The notes beneath the pieces are model-generated. The model made no database searches and was not told where the DNA came from. It worked only from the letters and a program-made list of their open reading frames with translations. Below are positions 34,666-43,761 of a stretch of 64,000 bases of DNA, in pieces (positions within the stretch are counted from its first letter, which is position 1; every line of letters begins with the position of its first letter). Source of the stretch: JACVRW01 sp963746825 (GTDB taxonomy: Bacteria > Actinomycetota > Thermoleophilia > Solirubrobacterales > Thermoleophilaceae); assembly GCA_963746825.1 (NCBI GenBank), contig CAVVCU010000005.1, positions 558,001 to 622,000 on the forward strand. The letters are read 5' to 3'. The translations under genes and the position numbers were made by a program.

Positions 34666-35260
34666 GTGTCCACGAGGCTCCGTCCCGGTGCTGGCCTTGT
34701 TGTTCTCGTCGTCGGGCTCGTCATGCCAGGCCCGATCGCGGTTGCCGCGCCCCCGGTGATCCCGGCCCCTGAGGTCACCGCGGGCGCACCGTCAATGGCC
34801 GGGCCGGCGCCCACCCTGCAGGCGACCCCGCCATCGGTCAGCCTCGACCTGGCGGTGCCTTCGCTGCCGGAGATCAGCCAAGGGGTGACCGAGGTCACCG
34901 GCTCGCAGGTGTCCGGCTCCGCACAAGCCGCGGCGGGCGCCGGCGGCGATGTGAGCGGAGCGCAGCAGTCGTCGCGCTCCGAGCCCGCCTCACCTTCCCC
35001 GTCTTCTCCCGCTACTGACGCCCCGCGGTCCGGCACGAACGCCGGCGCAGGCTCGACGCCGACGGAAACCTCGCGTCCGGCCTCCCCCTCGCGCCCACGC
35101 CGGCCGAGTACCGAACAGCGCGGGGCCGACAACGCGCAGTCCGGCAGCGCCCCGGCCGCGGCGTCCGAGGATCCGCCGGCGCAGTCCCGGCAGCCGCGTG
35201 GGAGCGCCGGCAGCGGGGAGCCCCCCGCCACGGCACCGACCACCCGGCCGGCACCAACAC
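34666..35260 (+). CDS. Exported Pro/Ser/Ala-rich segment, probably N-terminal part of the GGDEF gene
   Basis: Start GTG 34666 gives a signal-like helix (GAGLVVLVVGLVMPGPIAVAAPP) and ~170 residues of low-complexity, probably disordered Pro/Ser/Ala/Thr sequence. The frame continues without stop past the start of the next segment and would reach 35442, but from about 35260 the next frame holds a transmembrane helix and a GGDEF domain. A +1 shift near 35255 would join them into an exported linker, membrane helix and cytoplasmic diguanylate cyclase. Two overlapping genes are the alternative. Confidence 0.45.
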
Positions 35261-35920
35261 ATGATCGAGCGGATCGTGGCGGTGGTGCCGTTGCCGCTCA
35301 AGATCGCGCTCGGAGTGCTGGCGTGTCTTCTCGCGCTCGCACTCGGCGCCGCCTGGCGTACGCGACGGCGTCTCGCCCGCGCCGAGCGGCTGGCCGCCAC
35401 CGATGCGCTCACCGGTCTGCCCAACCGCCGCCAGGCGGATGAGATGCTCGAGCGCCTGGTCGCCGCGGCTCGACGCGGCGGGCGCCCGCTCGCGGTCGTG
35501 CTCGTCGATCTCGATCACTTCAAGGCGATCAACGATCGCTTCGGCCACGCCGAGGGCGACGTCGCGCTGCGCGAGACCGGAGCCGCCATCCGCGAGCTGC
35601 TGCGGGCGAGCGACCACGTCGCGCGCTTCGGCGGCGAGGAGTTCCTCGTGCTTCTTCCCGACACGAGCGGGACCGACGCGGTCGCGGTGGCCCACAAGCT
35701 CCGTCGCCGGATCGCCGGGCTGGACGTGGAGGAGATCGACCGCGGGTTGTCGGCGAGCCTGGGGGTCGCCGCCCTTCCGGAGGACGGAGACGACCCCTAC
35801 GAGCTGATCAGGGCGGCCGACGCGGCGCTTTATCGCGCCAAGGAGAACGGTCGCGACCGTGTGGAGAGCGCCACCGAAGAGGAGCTCGCGCTGGTGGCAG
35901 TTGCAGCGCCCGCGGCCTAG
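35261..35920 (+). CDS. Membrane diguanylate cyclase (GGDEF)
   Basis: 219 aa from ATG 35261. One membrane helix (PLKIALGVLACLLALALGAAW) precedes a GGDEF domain with TDALTGLPNRRQADEML, DLDHFKAINDRFGHAEGD and active site GGEEF (residues 124-128). An inhibitory I-site RxxD is present as R115-D118, five residues upstream, so product feedback is likely. Makes cyclic di-GMP. May continue the upstream segment (see previous entry). Confidence 0.88.
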   Translation: MIERIVAVVPLPLKIALGVLACLLALALGAAWRTRRRLARAERLAATDALTGLPNRRQADEMLERLVAAARRGGRPLAVVLVDLDHFKAINDRFGHAEGDVALRETGAAIRELLRASDHVARFGGEEFLVLLPDTSGTDAVAVAHKLRRRIAGLDVEEIDRGLSASLGVAALPEDGDDPYELIRAADAALYRAKENGRDRVESATEEELALVAVAAPAA

Positions 35921-36369
35921 GGCCGCAGGCCGCTCACGTCAAGGCCGGGATCGTCGGGCGTGGTTCCCGGCGCGTAGTCGCGCACCCAGTAGGAGTTGTC
36001 CTCCAGCATCTCGTTGATCTCGGGCGACTTCATCGTGCTCACGATGAGCACCCGGACGGGCTCAGCGGTCTCGTTGTCGAGGCGGTGAGCGCCGTCGCGG
36101 CCGGCCGGGCACGCCACGATCTCCCCCGTCTCCAGCTGCCGCGATTCGCCGCCGACACCGGTCAGCGTCGGTCGGCCCGAGAGCACGACAAGAAGCTCCT
36201 CGTTCGCGTAGTGGGCGTGCAGCGGGAACGTGGCCGCTCCGGGCGGCACCTCGAACAGCGACGCGCCGAGCTCGCGAGAGCCCGCCTGCCGGGCGAGCAG
36301 GGCGCGGCGCCAGCGAAACGGGGGCTCGTCGCGCTCGGCGTCGAACTCGGGCTCGAAGAGGTTGGCCAC
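35917..36369 (-). CDS. Cupin-domain protein
   Basis: 150 aa. Cupin with AATFPLHAHYANEELLVVLSGRPTLTGVGGE (two His and Glu ligands) and DGAHRLDNETAEPVRVLIVST. GTG 36369 is preceded by TAGCCT at 8 bases. Likely a metal-dependent or sugar-binding enzyme; substrate unknown. Its last bases overlap the convergent GGDEF gene. Confidence 0.8.
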   Translation of the reverse strand: MANLFEPEFDAERDEPPFRWRRALLARQAGSRELGASLFEVPPGAATFPLHAHYANEELLVVLSGRPTLTGVGGESRQLETGEIVACPAGRDGAHRLDNETAEPVRVLIVSTMKSPEINEMLEDNSYWVRDYAPGTTPDDPGLDVSGLRP

Positions 36370-36377
36370 GGCGGCCA

Positions 36378-36383
36378 AGGCTA
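36378..36383 (-). promoter_or_regulatory. -10 box of leaderless cupin gene
   Basis: Minus-strand TAGCCT with 8 bases to GTG 36369; it lies around the stop codon of the upstream MarR gene. Confidence 0.5.
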
Positions 36384-36914
36384 CGACAAGGCGTCGGCGG
36401 CGTTGGTCACCGGGCAGATCCCCTGGTTGTGCCCGCAGGCGTGCAGGTCGCACAGGCGGCAGATGTTGCGAGCCGACTCACGCCCCTCGGTGAGCCCGCC
36501 CAGGAGCTTTTCGTGCAGCCGGGTGAGCTCGGCCCGCTCGCTTGCCGACAGCGGGCCGAGGATCTCGTCGAGTGCCGCCTGCCGGGCGCTGAGGGCGCTC
36601 TCGGCGGCCTCGCGACCCTCGGCGGTCAGCTCCACGGCCACCGACCTCCCGTCTCGGCCCGGACGGCGCCGCGCCAGTCCCGCCGCCACAAGCCGGTCGA
36701 CCACGCGTACAGCAGCGGAATGTGTCAGCCCGAGCGGGTCGCGCAGCGCGTCGATCGGCCGGCCGTCGAGATATCCGGCCAGGCTTATCAGGGCGGCGGG
36801 CGCCGATCCGCCCTGGCCGGCCCCCGCCTCGGTGCCGCGGCGCAGCCGGTCGGAGATGGCCAGGGACGCCGAGCCCAGCAGGTTGGCCGCCCGCCCTTCA
36901 TGTGCATGACGCAT
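36381..36914 (-). CDS. MarR-family regulator with cysteine-rich tail
   Basis: 177 aa. Winged HTH core (LGLTHSAAVRVVDRLVAAGLARRRPGRDGRSVAVELTAEGREAAE) then a C-terminal extension with Cys residues in CRLCDLHACGHNQGICPV, a pattern of metal- or thiol-sensing tails seen in some MarR proteins. It probably represses from its own shared promoter. ATG 36914 has TAGCGT 6 bases upstream and is divergent from the membrane protein gene at 21 bp. Confidence 0.83.
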   Translation of the reverse strand: MRHAHEGRAANLLGSASLAISDRLRRGTEAGAGQGGSAPAALISLAGYLDGRPIDALRDPLGLTHSAAVRVVDRLVAAGLARRRPGRDGRSVAVELTAEGREAAESALSARQAALDEILGPLSASERAELTRLHEKLLGGLTEGRESARNICRLCDLHACGHNQGICPVTNAADALS

Positions 36915-36919
36915 ACATG

Positions 36920-36926
36920 TACGCTA
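36920..36926. promoter_or_regulatory. Palindromic shared -10, MarR / membrane protein
   Basis: TACGCTA. Plus-strand TACGCT is 9 bases before ATG 36935; minus-strand TAGCGT is 6 bases before ATG 36914. Start codons are 21 bp apart. Same geometry as the 27581-27587 site. Confidence 0.55.
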
Positions 36927-36934
36927 TCGCGAGA

Positions 36935-37612
36935 ATGCCCGCGCCGGTGCAGGAACCATCGCGCAAGGACGACCGCTACGAGCCGCTGCCCGGGATCGCC
37001 GGCATTCCGGGCTGGGCATGGCGCCGCCTCCCAAAGGCCGGCAAGGTGGCCGTGGCCCTGTTCCCGCTGGTGGTGATCGCCCTCGTGGTGGCGCTCGGTC
37101 CCGGCATCGACCGCTCCAAGGACGAGCGTGCCCAGGCCGAGGCCGAGCGCCTGGCTCGCGTGCGCGCCGAACGAACGGCCCGCCTGCGGGCCGAGCAGCG
37201 GCCGCGCTTCGGCCGCGGGGCGCACGCGGGCGCCGATGTCGGCCGACGCACCACTCTGTTGCGCGAGGCGCGCGTGGCGGTGGACGCCGATGCCCGCAGG
37301 CGCGTGGCCGCCGGCTCGCTCGACGGGCCCATCCGCGGCGTGGCCTGCGAGCCCTATCCGCGCAGCGTCGACTCCACGGGCGCCCACCTCGACCCGAGCC
37401 GCGAGAGCGGCCGTTACTCCTGTCTGGCCGTAACGCGCGAGGTGCCCGGCGGTGAGCGGGGCGAGGGCTCGCTGATCGGCCACCCCTACCGGTTGAGGAT
37501 CGAATTCGCCAGTGGCCGCTACGCGCTGTGCAAGGTCAGCGGCCGCGCGGGCGAGGGCTCTCTCGCCGTGCAGGAGCTGGTCCCGGTCCCGCGCGCCTGC
37601 GGCGGCTCCTGA
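36935..37612 (+). CDS. Single-pass membrane protein of unknown function
   Basis: 225 aa. Short cytoplasmic start, one transmembrane helix (AVALFPLVVIALVVALGPGI), a charged coiled-coil-like stalk (AQAEAERLARVRAERTARLRA), and an extracellular domain with regularly placed Cys (GVACEPYP..., YSCLAVTREV..., YALCKVSG..., PVPRACGG). Family not recognised. It is divergent from a MarR regulator and could be its target. Confidence 0.6.
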   Translation: MPAPVQEPSRKDDRYEPLPGIAGIPGWAWRRLPKAGKVAVALFPLVVIALVVALGPGIDRSKDERAQAEAERLARVRAERTARLRAEQRPRFGRGAHAGADVGRRTTLLREARVAVDADARRRVAAGSLDGPIRGVACEPYPRSVDSTGAHLDPSRESGRYSCLAVTREVPGGERGEGSLIGHPYRLRIEFASGRYALCKVSGRAGEGSLAVQELVPVPRACGGS

Positions 37613-37643
37613 GCAAAGCAGCGCATAGGGCAGACTCCCTCAG

Positions 37644-38264
37644 GTGAGCGCGCCCTGGGACCGCCCCCTGGAGGCGGAGGACCTCGACCCGGATCCCCTG
37701 GTCCAGTTCAGCCGCTGGTTTCGTGACGCTCAGGAGCGCGGGGCCTTCGAGCCCGAGGCCGCCGCCCTCGCGACCGCGACGCCTCAGGGTGCTCCCTCGG
37801 CGCGCATGGTGCTCACCAAGGGCTTCGACGAGCGCGGGATCGTCTTCTTCAGCAACCACGCGAGCCGCAAGGGCACCGAGCTGGCGGCCAATCCGCGCGC
37901 CGCGCTGCTCTTCCACTGGCCCGAGGTGGGGCGCCAGGTGCGAATCGAGGGGCCGGTGAGCCTCGTACCCCGCGCCGAGACCGAGGCCTACGCTCACAGC
38001 CGTTCCCAGGAGAGCCAGCTCAGCGCGCTGGCGTCACCCCAGAGCCGGCCGGTCGAGAGCCGCGAGTGGCTCGAGCGCGAGGTGGCGGCGCTGCGCACCC
38101 GCCACGAGGGCGCCGAGCTTCCCGTGAAGAGCGACTGGGGCGGGTATCGCCTGGCGCCCGAGGCGTGGGAGTTCTGGCAGCACGGCCGCAATCGCCTCCA
38201 CGACCGCTTCTCCTACCTCCCACAGCCGGATGCGGGCTGGCGCGTCGAGCGGCTCGGGCCCTAG
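37644..38264 (+). CDS. pdxH: Pyridoxamine 5'-phosphate oxidase
   Basis: 206 aa. Oxidises PNP/PMP to pyridoxal 5'-phosphate with FMN. Motifs: DPDPLVQFSRWFRDAQERG, LATATPQGAPSARMVLTKGFDERGIVFFSNHASRKGTEL, RIEGPVSLVPRAET, and the C-terminal EFWQHGRNRLHDRFSY. Length and layout match PdxH. GTG start with CAGACT 7 bases upstream. Confidence 0.95.
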   Translation: MSAPWDRPLEAEDLDPDPLVQFSRWFRDAQERGAFEPEAAALATATPQGAPSARMVLTKGFDERGIVFFSNHASRKGTELAANPRAALLFHWPEVGRQVRIEGPVSLVPRAETEAYAHSRSQESQLSALASPQSRPVESREWLEREVAALRTRHEGAELPVKSDWGGYRLAPEAWEFWQHGRNRLHDRFSYLPQPDAGWRVERLGP

Positions 38265-38282
38265 CCCGCGTGGAGGGACTGC

Positions 38283-38288
38283 TAGAAA
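38283..38288 (+). promoter_or_regulatory. -10-like box before SDR gene
   Basis: TAGAAA with 7 bases to ATG 38296. Confidence 0.45.
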
Positions 38289-38295
38289 CATCGCC

Positions 38296-38988
38296 ATGCC
38301 CGACGAACCCGTTCTCGTAATCACCGGCGCCAGCACCGGCATCGGCGCCGCCACCGCCCACCGGGCCGTCGAGTTCGGCTACCGCGTCGTGCTCGCGGCG
38401 CGCTCTGAGGACAAGCTGCAAGAGCTGGCCGGGCAGCTGGGCGGCGAGGACAAGGCCGTCGCGGTTCGCTGCGACGTGACCAGCTGGGACGACCAGCAGG
38501 CCCTCGTGGCCACCACCCTCGAGCGATTCGGGCGCATGGACGTGTTCTTCGCCAACGCCGGCTTCGGCGCGGCGCGCGGCTTTCTCGAAGAGTCCGTCGA
38601 GCACTGGAAGTCGATGATCGACACCAACGTCTACGGCGCCGCGCTGTCCATCCGCGCCAGCCTGAGCCACTTTCGCGAGCAGGACAGCGGGCACCTGATC
38701 CTGACCAGCTCGGTGGCCGGCCGGCGCGTGCTCCCGGGCTCGCTCTACTCGGCCACGAAGTGGGCGGTGTCGGCCATGGGCGAGGCGCTGCGGCAGGAGA
38801 TCGCCGACACCGCGGTGAAGATGACCCTGATCGCGCCGGGCATGGTCGACACGCCTTTCTTCGAGAACCGCCCGAGCGGCGCGCTGGAGGCCGACGACAT
38901 CGCCCGCGCGGTGATGTTCGCGCTCACCCAGCCGCCCCACGTCGACGTGAACGAGATCCTCGTTCGCCCCATAAACCAGTCCGGCTGA
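38296..38988 (+). CDS. Short-chain dehydrogenase/reductase
   Basis: 230 aa. Rossmann N-terminus VLVITGASTGIGAATAHRAV (TGxxxGIG), FFANAGFGAARG, catalytic Ser in LILTSSVAGRRVLPG and YSATK (Tyr and Lys). NAD(P)-dependent oxidoreductase of unknown substrate. Downstream dinB has its own -10 box. Confidence 0.87.
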   Translation: MPDEPVLVITGASTGIGAATAHRAVEFGYRVVLAARSEDKLQELAGQLGGEDKAVAVRCDVTSWDDQQALVATTLERFGRMDVFFANAGFGAARGFLEESVEHWKSMIDTNVYGAALSIRASLSHFREQDSGHLILTSSVAGRRVLPGSLYSATKWAVSAMGEALRQEIADTAVKMTLIAPGMVDTPFFENRPSGALEADDIARAVMFALTQPPHVDVNEILVRPINQSG

Positions 38989-38993
38989 GCACG

Positions 38994-38999
38994 TAGCGT
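38994..38999 (+). promoter_or_regulatory. -10 box of leaderless dinB
   Basis: TAGCGT with 7 bases to GTG 39007. No LexA-like box is evident beside it. Confidence 0.6.
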
Positions 39000-39006
39000 T
39001 TCGTGC

Positions 39007-40065
39007 GTGTGGATCGCGCACGTCGACATGGACGCCTTCTACGTGAGCGTCGAGCTGCAGCGCCGTCCCGAGCTCCGGGGCAAGCCGGTGGTCGTGGCCG
39101 GCTCGAGCCCGCGCGCCGTGGTCACCACGGCCTCCTATGAGGCGCGGCGCTTCGGCATCTTCTCCGCCACGCCGGCCGAGCGCGCCCGGAGGCTGTGCCC
39201 CGAGGCGATCTTCATCCCTCCCGACTTCGAGAGCTACCGGGCGCGCTCACGCGAGCTGATGGCGGTTCTGCGCGCTCACGTCGAGCGCGTCGAGGTGGTG
39301 GGGCTCGACGAGGCGTACCTCGACCTGACCGGTCTCGACCGCCCGCGTGCGGCCGCCCGCCGGGTCCAGGCGGCGGTCTCCGAGGCCACCGGGCTCAGCT
39401 GCTCGATCGGCCTCGGCCCCAGCAAGCTGGTGGCCAAGGTGGCCTCGGACGCGGAGAAGCCCAACGGCTTCGTGGAGCTCAGCGCGGAAGGGGCCCGCGA
39501 GCGCTTCGCCGGCTCGCCGCCCGGCCTCGTGCCCGGCATCGGCCCCAAGACGGCCGCCCGGCTCGAGGCCCAGGGCATCACCACGCTCGGCCGGCTGGCG
39601 GAGACGCCGGAGGACGTGCTCGCCGGCTGGTTCGGCTCTCGCCTGGGGCCCTATCTGGGGCGGCTGGCGCGCTTCGAGGACGACCGGGTGATCGAGACCG
39701 AGCATCACGCCAAGTCGGAGTCGCGCGAGACCACATTCGACCGCGACCTGCGCGGGGTGGGCGAGCTGGAGCCCGAGTTGCGGCGGCTCACCGAGCAGCT
39801 ATGCGCGACTCTGGTGGAGCACGATCGCCGCGGGCGGACGGTGGGCATCAAGGTCCGCTACGACGACTTCTCGATCGTCACGCGCGCCCGCTCGCTGCCC
39901 GCCGCGGTCAACGAGCTCGACACCGTTTGGGGCGTGGCGATCGACCTCCTGCGCCGCCTCGAGCCGCCGCGGCCCGTGCGCCTGATCGGGGTGCGGGTGG
40001 CCGGCCTGGACGAGGTGGCGCGCGCATGCCCGGCAGAGGACCAGCTCACGCTCTCGTTCCACTAA
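39007..40065 (+). CDS. dinB: DNA polymerase IV (DinB)
   Basis: 352 aa Y-family translesion polymerase. Metal ligands are D7 and D9 in HVDMDAFYVSVE and D101/E102 in GLDEAYLDLTG. Other blocks: KPVVVAGSSPRAVVTTASYEAR, SCSIGLGPSKLVAKVASD, and helix-hairpin-helix GIGPKTAARLEAQGITTLGRL. The C-terminal QLTLSF is a beta-clamp binding motif. All regions are intact. Confidence 0.95.
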   Translation: MWIAHVDMDAFYVSVELQRRPELRGKPVVVAGSSPRAVVTTASYEARRFGIFSATPAERARRLCPEAIFIPPDFESYRARSRELMAVLRAHVERVEVVGLDEAYLDLTGLDRPRAAARRVQAAVSEATGLSCSIGLGPSKLVAKVASDAEKPNGFVELSAEGARERFAGSPPGLVPGIGPKTAARLEAQGITTLGRLAETPEDVLAGWFGSRLGPYLGRLARFEDDRVIETEHHAKSESRETTFDRDLRGVGELEPELRRLTEQLCATLVEHDRRGRTVGIKVRYDDFSIVTRARSLPAAVNELDTVWGVAIDLLRRLEPPRPVRLIGVRVAGLDEVARACPAEDQLTLSFH

Positions 40066-40074
40066 TCGATGGTC

Positions 40075-40080
40075 TAGCTT
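40075..40080 (+). promoter_or_regulatory. -10 box of WS/DGAT gene
   Basis: TAGCTT with 10 bases to ATG 40091. Confidence 0.5.
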
Positions 40081-40090
40081 TCGGTGGGCT

Positions 40091-41510
40091 ATGGCCAGCG
40101 ACCGCCTGACCGGGCTCGACACCTCCTTCCTCCACCTGGAGGACGGCACCGCGCACATGCACGTGGCCTCGGTGATGGTTTTCGAGGGGCCCCCTCCCCC
40201 CTACGACGACCTCCTCGAGGCCTTCGAGCGCCGGCTGGCGCTCGTTCCGCGCTACCGCCAGCGCCTCGCGTTCGTCCCGCTGGGCCAGGGCCGCCCGAAG
40301 TGGGTCGACGACCCTCACCTCAACCTGCGCTATCACGTGCGCTCCACCGCCCTGCCCTCGCCCGGCTCCGAGGATCAGCTGAGAGCACTCGCCGGCCGGG
40401 TCTTCGCACAGCAGCTGGACCGCGACAAGCCGCTCTGGGAGGTATGGCTGGTCGAGGGGCTCGAGGACGATCGTTTCGCGGTCCTCTCCAAGACCCATCA
40501 CTCGCTCGTCGACGGGATCTCCGGCGTCGACATCATGTCCGTTCTCTTCGACACCTCCCCGGCGCCGGCCGCTCCCACCGCGGCCGGGGATCGCTGGCTT
40601 CCGCGCCCGCTCCCGAGCTCGGCCCAGCTGCTGGGCGAGGCGCTGGTCGAGCGAGCCACCGTTCCCGGGGAGCTGACCCGCACGCTGCGGGCGATCGTGC
40701 GCGGCCCGCGCCGGCTCCTGGAGGGCGCGCGCGACGCGGCGGTGGGCGTGGGCGCGATGGCCTGGGCCGGCCTCAACCCGGCGCCCGCGAGCCCCTACAA
40801 CAAGCCGATCGGCCCGCACCGTCGCTTCACCTGGGTCAGAGCCGACCTGAACGACGTGAAGTCGATCAAGGACGAGCTCGGCGGCACGGTCAACGACGTG
40901 GTGCTGGCCACGGTGGCCGGGGCCCTGGGCAAGCACCTGCGCCGGCGGGGCCAGAACACCGACGGCCTCGAGCTGAAGGCCATGGTGCCGGTGAGCGTGC
41001 GCGGAGACATCGAGCGCGGCGACCTCGGCAACAAGGTGGCGGCGATAATGGCCCCGCTGCCCGTGTGGTGCCAGGACCCGGTCGCCCGTCTCGACCTCGT
41101 GAGCGAGCAGCTGAAGAACCTCAAGTCGGGCGGCCAGGCCGTCGGGCGCCCAGGTGCTGACCGACCTGTCGGGCTTCGCCCCGCCCACGATCATGGGCCA
41201 GGCCTCGCGCCTGATGTCGCGCCAGCGCTTCTTCAATCTCGTGGTGACCAACGTCCCCGGACCGCAGTTCCCGCTCTACCTGATGGGGCGCCGCATGCTG
41301 GACCCGTTCCCGATGGTCCCGCTCGCCTCCGGTCAGGGGGTCGGGGTGGCGCTCCTGTCCTACGACGGGCGCATCAACTTCGGCTTGGTGGGCGACTTCG
41401 ACCTGCTGTGGGATCTCGACGACCTCGCCCTTGACGTGGCGGAGTCCCTGGCCGAGCTGGCCGAGGCGGCCGGCGTGGAGCTGCACGACACCGTGGAAGC
41501 CCGCGCATGA
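40091..41510 (+). CDS. Wax ester synthase/diacylglycerol acyltransferase (WS/DGAT), frame-disrupted
   Basis: Makes triacylglycerol or wax esters from acyl-CoA. N-terminal RLTGLDTSFLHLEDGTAHMHV and the catalytic HHSLVDG (residues 136-142) are intact, with GGTVNDVVLATVAGAL. Near 41144 the frame must move by +1: LKNLKSGGQAVG in one frame is followed by LTDLSGFAPPTIMGQASRLM in the next, then VVTNVPGPQFPLYLMGRRML. Removing one G from the run 41144-41146 gives a normal ~472 aa enzyme. Its stop overlaps the next gene. Confidence 0.88.
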
Positions 41511-41977
41511 TGTCGCGCCTCTCCGAGCGGGCGCGCGAGCTCGGCCTCGAGCTCGACGTCCAGCGCCTGGAGGCCTCCACGCGCACGGTCAAGGACGCGG
41601 CGGCCGCGGTGGGCTGCGAGGAGGCGGAGATCGCCAAGTCGATCGTGTTCGTGGCCGACGGCGACCCAGTGGTCTGCGTGGCTTCCGGGCGCCATCGAAT
41701 CGACACCGAGAGGGTGGCCGACCTGCTCGATGTGGCCGAGGTGCGCCAGGCCGCCGCCGACGAGGTTCGAGCCGCCACCGGCTTCGCCATCGGCGGGGTG
41801 CCGCCCTTCGGTCACGACCTCCCGGTCCTTTTCGACGAGGCGCTGCTCGAGCACGGGCGCGTCTGGGCCGCCGCCGGCGACCCCCACAGCCTCTTCTGTG
41901 CCGATCCCCGCCGCCTTGCCGACTGCGTGAACGCGCGGGTGGTGTCGCTGGGCGACGGGAGCGCTCAGGACGCGTAG
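41507..41977 (+). CDS. YbaK/EbsC-type aminoacyl-tRNA deacylase
   Basis: 156 aa. Fold seen in AKSIVFVADGDPVVCVASGRHRID and FAIGGVPPFGH, the conserved GGVPPFGH turn of YbaK/ProX domains, which hydrolyse misacylated tRNAs such as Cys-tRNA(Pro). Start ATG overlaps the WS/DGAT stop (ATGA). Overlaps the convergent kinase by 13 bases. Confidence 0.84.
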   Translation: MMSRLSERARELGLELDVQRLEASTRTVKDAAAAVGCEEAEIAKSIVFVADGDPVVCVASGRHRIDTERVADLLDVAEVRQAAADEVRAATGFAIGGVPPFGHDLPVLFDEALLEHGRVWAAAGDPHSLFCADPRRLADCVNARVVSLGDGSAQDA

Positions 41978-43689
41978 CGCTCGCGCACCATGTCCGGCCA
42001 GGGCAGCGCCTTGACCGCGACGGCGATGGCCGAGCCGAGAAGCACCCACACGGGCCAGAAGTAGCCGGCGCCGGCCGCCAGCCACACGCCGATCACGAAC
42101 AGGTTGACGATGGCCACCGCCCCGGCGTCGGTGCGCAGCCGGCGGCGGCGTCGCAGCGCGCGGGCGGCCGCCGCGTCGGCCACCTCGGAGCGTCGCAGCG
42201 GCGGGTTCGCGAGCACGAACCAAGCATCGAGGCCCGCCACGAGGCCCAGCGCGAGTAGCGGCCACACGGGCCAGGCGTTGGGCGCTCCGGTGAGCCCCCA
42301 GACGGCCAGGATCACGGCGGCCGCAATCCCCAACGCCCCCAGCCGCGCGGCCAGGAGCCGGCGGCGGCGCGCCTGGCGCTCGGCGGCCTGGGCGTCATTG
42401 AGCACGAGCGGGCGGCGGACCGCGAGCGTCGGCTGTATCTCCTCGGCCAACGGGATGGTGGCGTGCACCCGGGTCCCTCCGTTGGGAGGGCTGGTGACCG
42501 AGAGCGCTCCCTCGAGCGCCCCCACCCGGTCCTGGAGACCCTGGAAGCCGGATCCGGCGGCCACGTCGGCGCCGCCCACCCCGTCGTCGCCGACCACGAC
42601 CTCGACGCGGTCACCGCCTGCCGTGACCGTCACGAAGGCCTCCTGCGCCTGCGCGTGCTTGCCCACGTTGGCCAGGCACTCCGAGACGACGAAGTAGATG
42701 GCGGCCTCCACCGCCTCGGGCAGGCGCTCACGCGGGGCCGTGACCTCGACCGGGACGGTCGCCCGGCCGGCGAGGTCGTCCAGCGCCGCGGCGAGCCCGC
42801 GGTTGGTCAGGATCGCCGGGTGGATGCCGCGGGCGAGGTCACGCAGCTCCTTGAGGGCCAGACTCGCCTCCTCCCCCGCGCCGCGGACGAGCTCGGCCGC
42901 CTGCGGGTCGCCCTCCGCGGCGCGCTTCTCGGCCATGCGCAGGTTCAGCGCCAGCGCCACGAGGCGCTGCTGCGCGCCGTCGTGCAGGTCGCGCTCGATG
43001 CGCCGGCGCTCGGCGTCGGCAGCCTCGATGATGCGCGAGCGGGCGTCGCGCAGGTCCGAGACCTCGCGGGTGAGCACCGGGTCGGCGTTCGAGCCCAGCA
43101 GGAGCTCCGCGTAGGCGCCGTAGGCGCGGGCGAGCGCTCCGAGGCACGGAATCCCCAGGCGCAGCACGAGCGCGCCCAGCACGGCCAGCACCAACGCCTC
43201 GGGGAGCGTGTCTACCACCACCACACCCATGTCGATGCCGTCCGGGATCGCCCAGAAGGTGACGGGCGCGAAGAGCGCCGCCACACCCACCGAGAGAACG
43301 CTCGCGGTCACGACGAACGCCACCGCGCCGAGCGGGAGCTGCAGGAGAAGGAACACGAGGTCCTTCCAGGTGGCCGGGTCGGCCAGGCGTGCCCCGAGGC
43401 GGCGCCAGAGCGACCCCTCGGGCGGCAGCGGCCGGTAGGGGTCGGCGATCACCCGGCCGGTCATGGCCGCGATCAGGCGGCGCTCGAGTTGGGCGATCCA
43501 GCGCCACGCGTAGACGGTGACGATCAGGATCGGGATGCCGATCAGGGTGACCGCGAGCCCGGCACCGAGCGAGATGGCCGTGACCAGGAACGTGAACTCG
43601 GCGATCCCGAGGGGCAGCGCGAGCAGCAGGTAGGCGATCCCGCCGTAGGTGCACGGGTTCAGAATGTCCCGATCGAGCCATTCACGCAT
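41965..43689 (-). CDS. NarL-type sensor histidine kinase with extra C-terminal membrane segments
   Basis: 574 aa. N-terminal putative-sensor domain with about four membrane segments (GGIAYLLLALPLGIAEFTFL...). Dimerisation/phosphoacceptor site RRIERDLHDGAQQRLVALAL, phospho-His H236. ATPase domain with VVVGDDGVGGADV and GSGFQGLQDRVGAL. The last ~130 residues add two membrane-pair repeats (AAVILAVWGLTG...WPLLALGLVAGLD; AIVNLFVIGVWLAAGAGYFW), an unusual C-terminal 2TM extension. No response regulator is adjacent. ATG 43689 has TAGTCT 9 bases upstream. Confidence 0.88.
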   Translation of the reverse strand: MREWLDRDILNPCTYGGIAYLLLALPLGIAEFTFLVTAISLGAGLAVTLIGIPILIVTVYAWRWIAQLERRLIAAMTGRVIADPYRPLPPEGSLWRRLGARLADPATWKDLVFLLLQLPLGAVAFVVTASVLSVGVAALFAPVTFWAIPDGIDMGVVVVDTLPEALVLAVLGALVLRLGIPCLGALARAYGAYAELLLGSNADPVLTREVSDLRDARSRIIEAADAERRRIERDLHDGAQQRLVALALNLRMAEKRAAEGDPQAAELVRGAGEEASLALKELRDLARGIHPAILTNRGLAAALDDLAGRATVPVEVTAPRERLPEAVEAAIYFVVSECLANVGKHAQAQEAFVTVTAGGDRVEVVVGDDGVGGADVAAGSGFQGLQDRVGALEGALSVTSPPNGGTRVHATIPLAEEIQPTLAVRRPLVLNDAQAAERQARRRRLLAARLGALGIAAAVILAVWGLTGAPNAWPVWPLLALGLVAGLDAWFVLANPPLRRSEVADAAAARALRRRRRLRTDAGAVAIVNLFVIGVWLAAGAGYFWPVWVLLGSAIAVAVKALPWPDMVRERYAS

Positions 43690-43698
43690 GCAGCGCCA

Positions 43699-43704
43699 AG
43701 ACTA
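43699..43704 (-). promoter_or_regulatory. -10 box of sensor kinase gene
   Basis: Minus-strand TAGTCT with 9 bases to ATG 43689. Confidence 0.5.
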
Positions 43705-43749
43705 GATCCGTTCGCCCGCGCGGTGGGTACGGACACCCGTACAGGGCGG

Positions 43750-43755
43750 TAGCTT
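43750..43755 (+). promoter_or_regulatory. -10 box of serine hydrolase gene
   Basis: TAGCTT with 6 bases to ATG 43762. Confidence 0.55.
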
Positions 43756-43761
43756 GGAGTG

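Noticed and set aside
38980..39007. LexA box before dinB
   Set aside because: No sequence resembling CGAAC-N4-GTTCG is present; only the leaderless -10 is visible.
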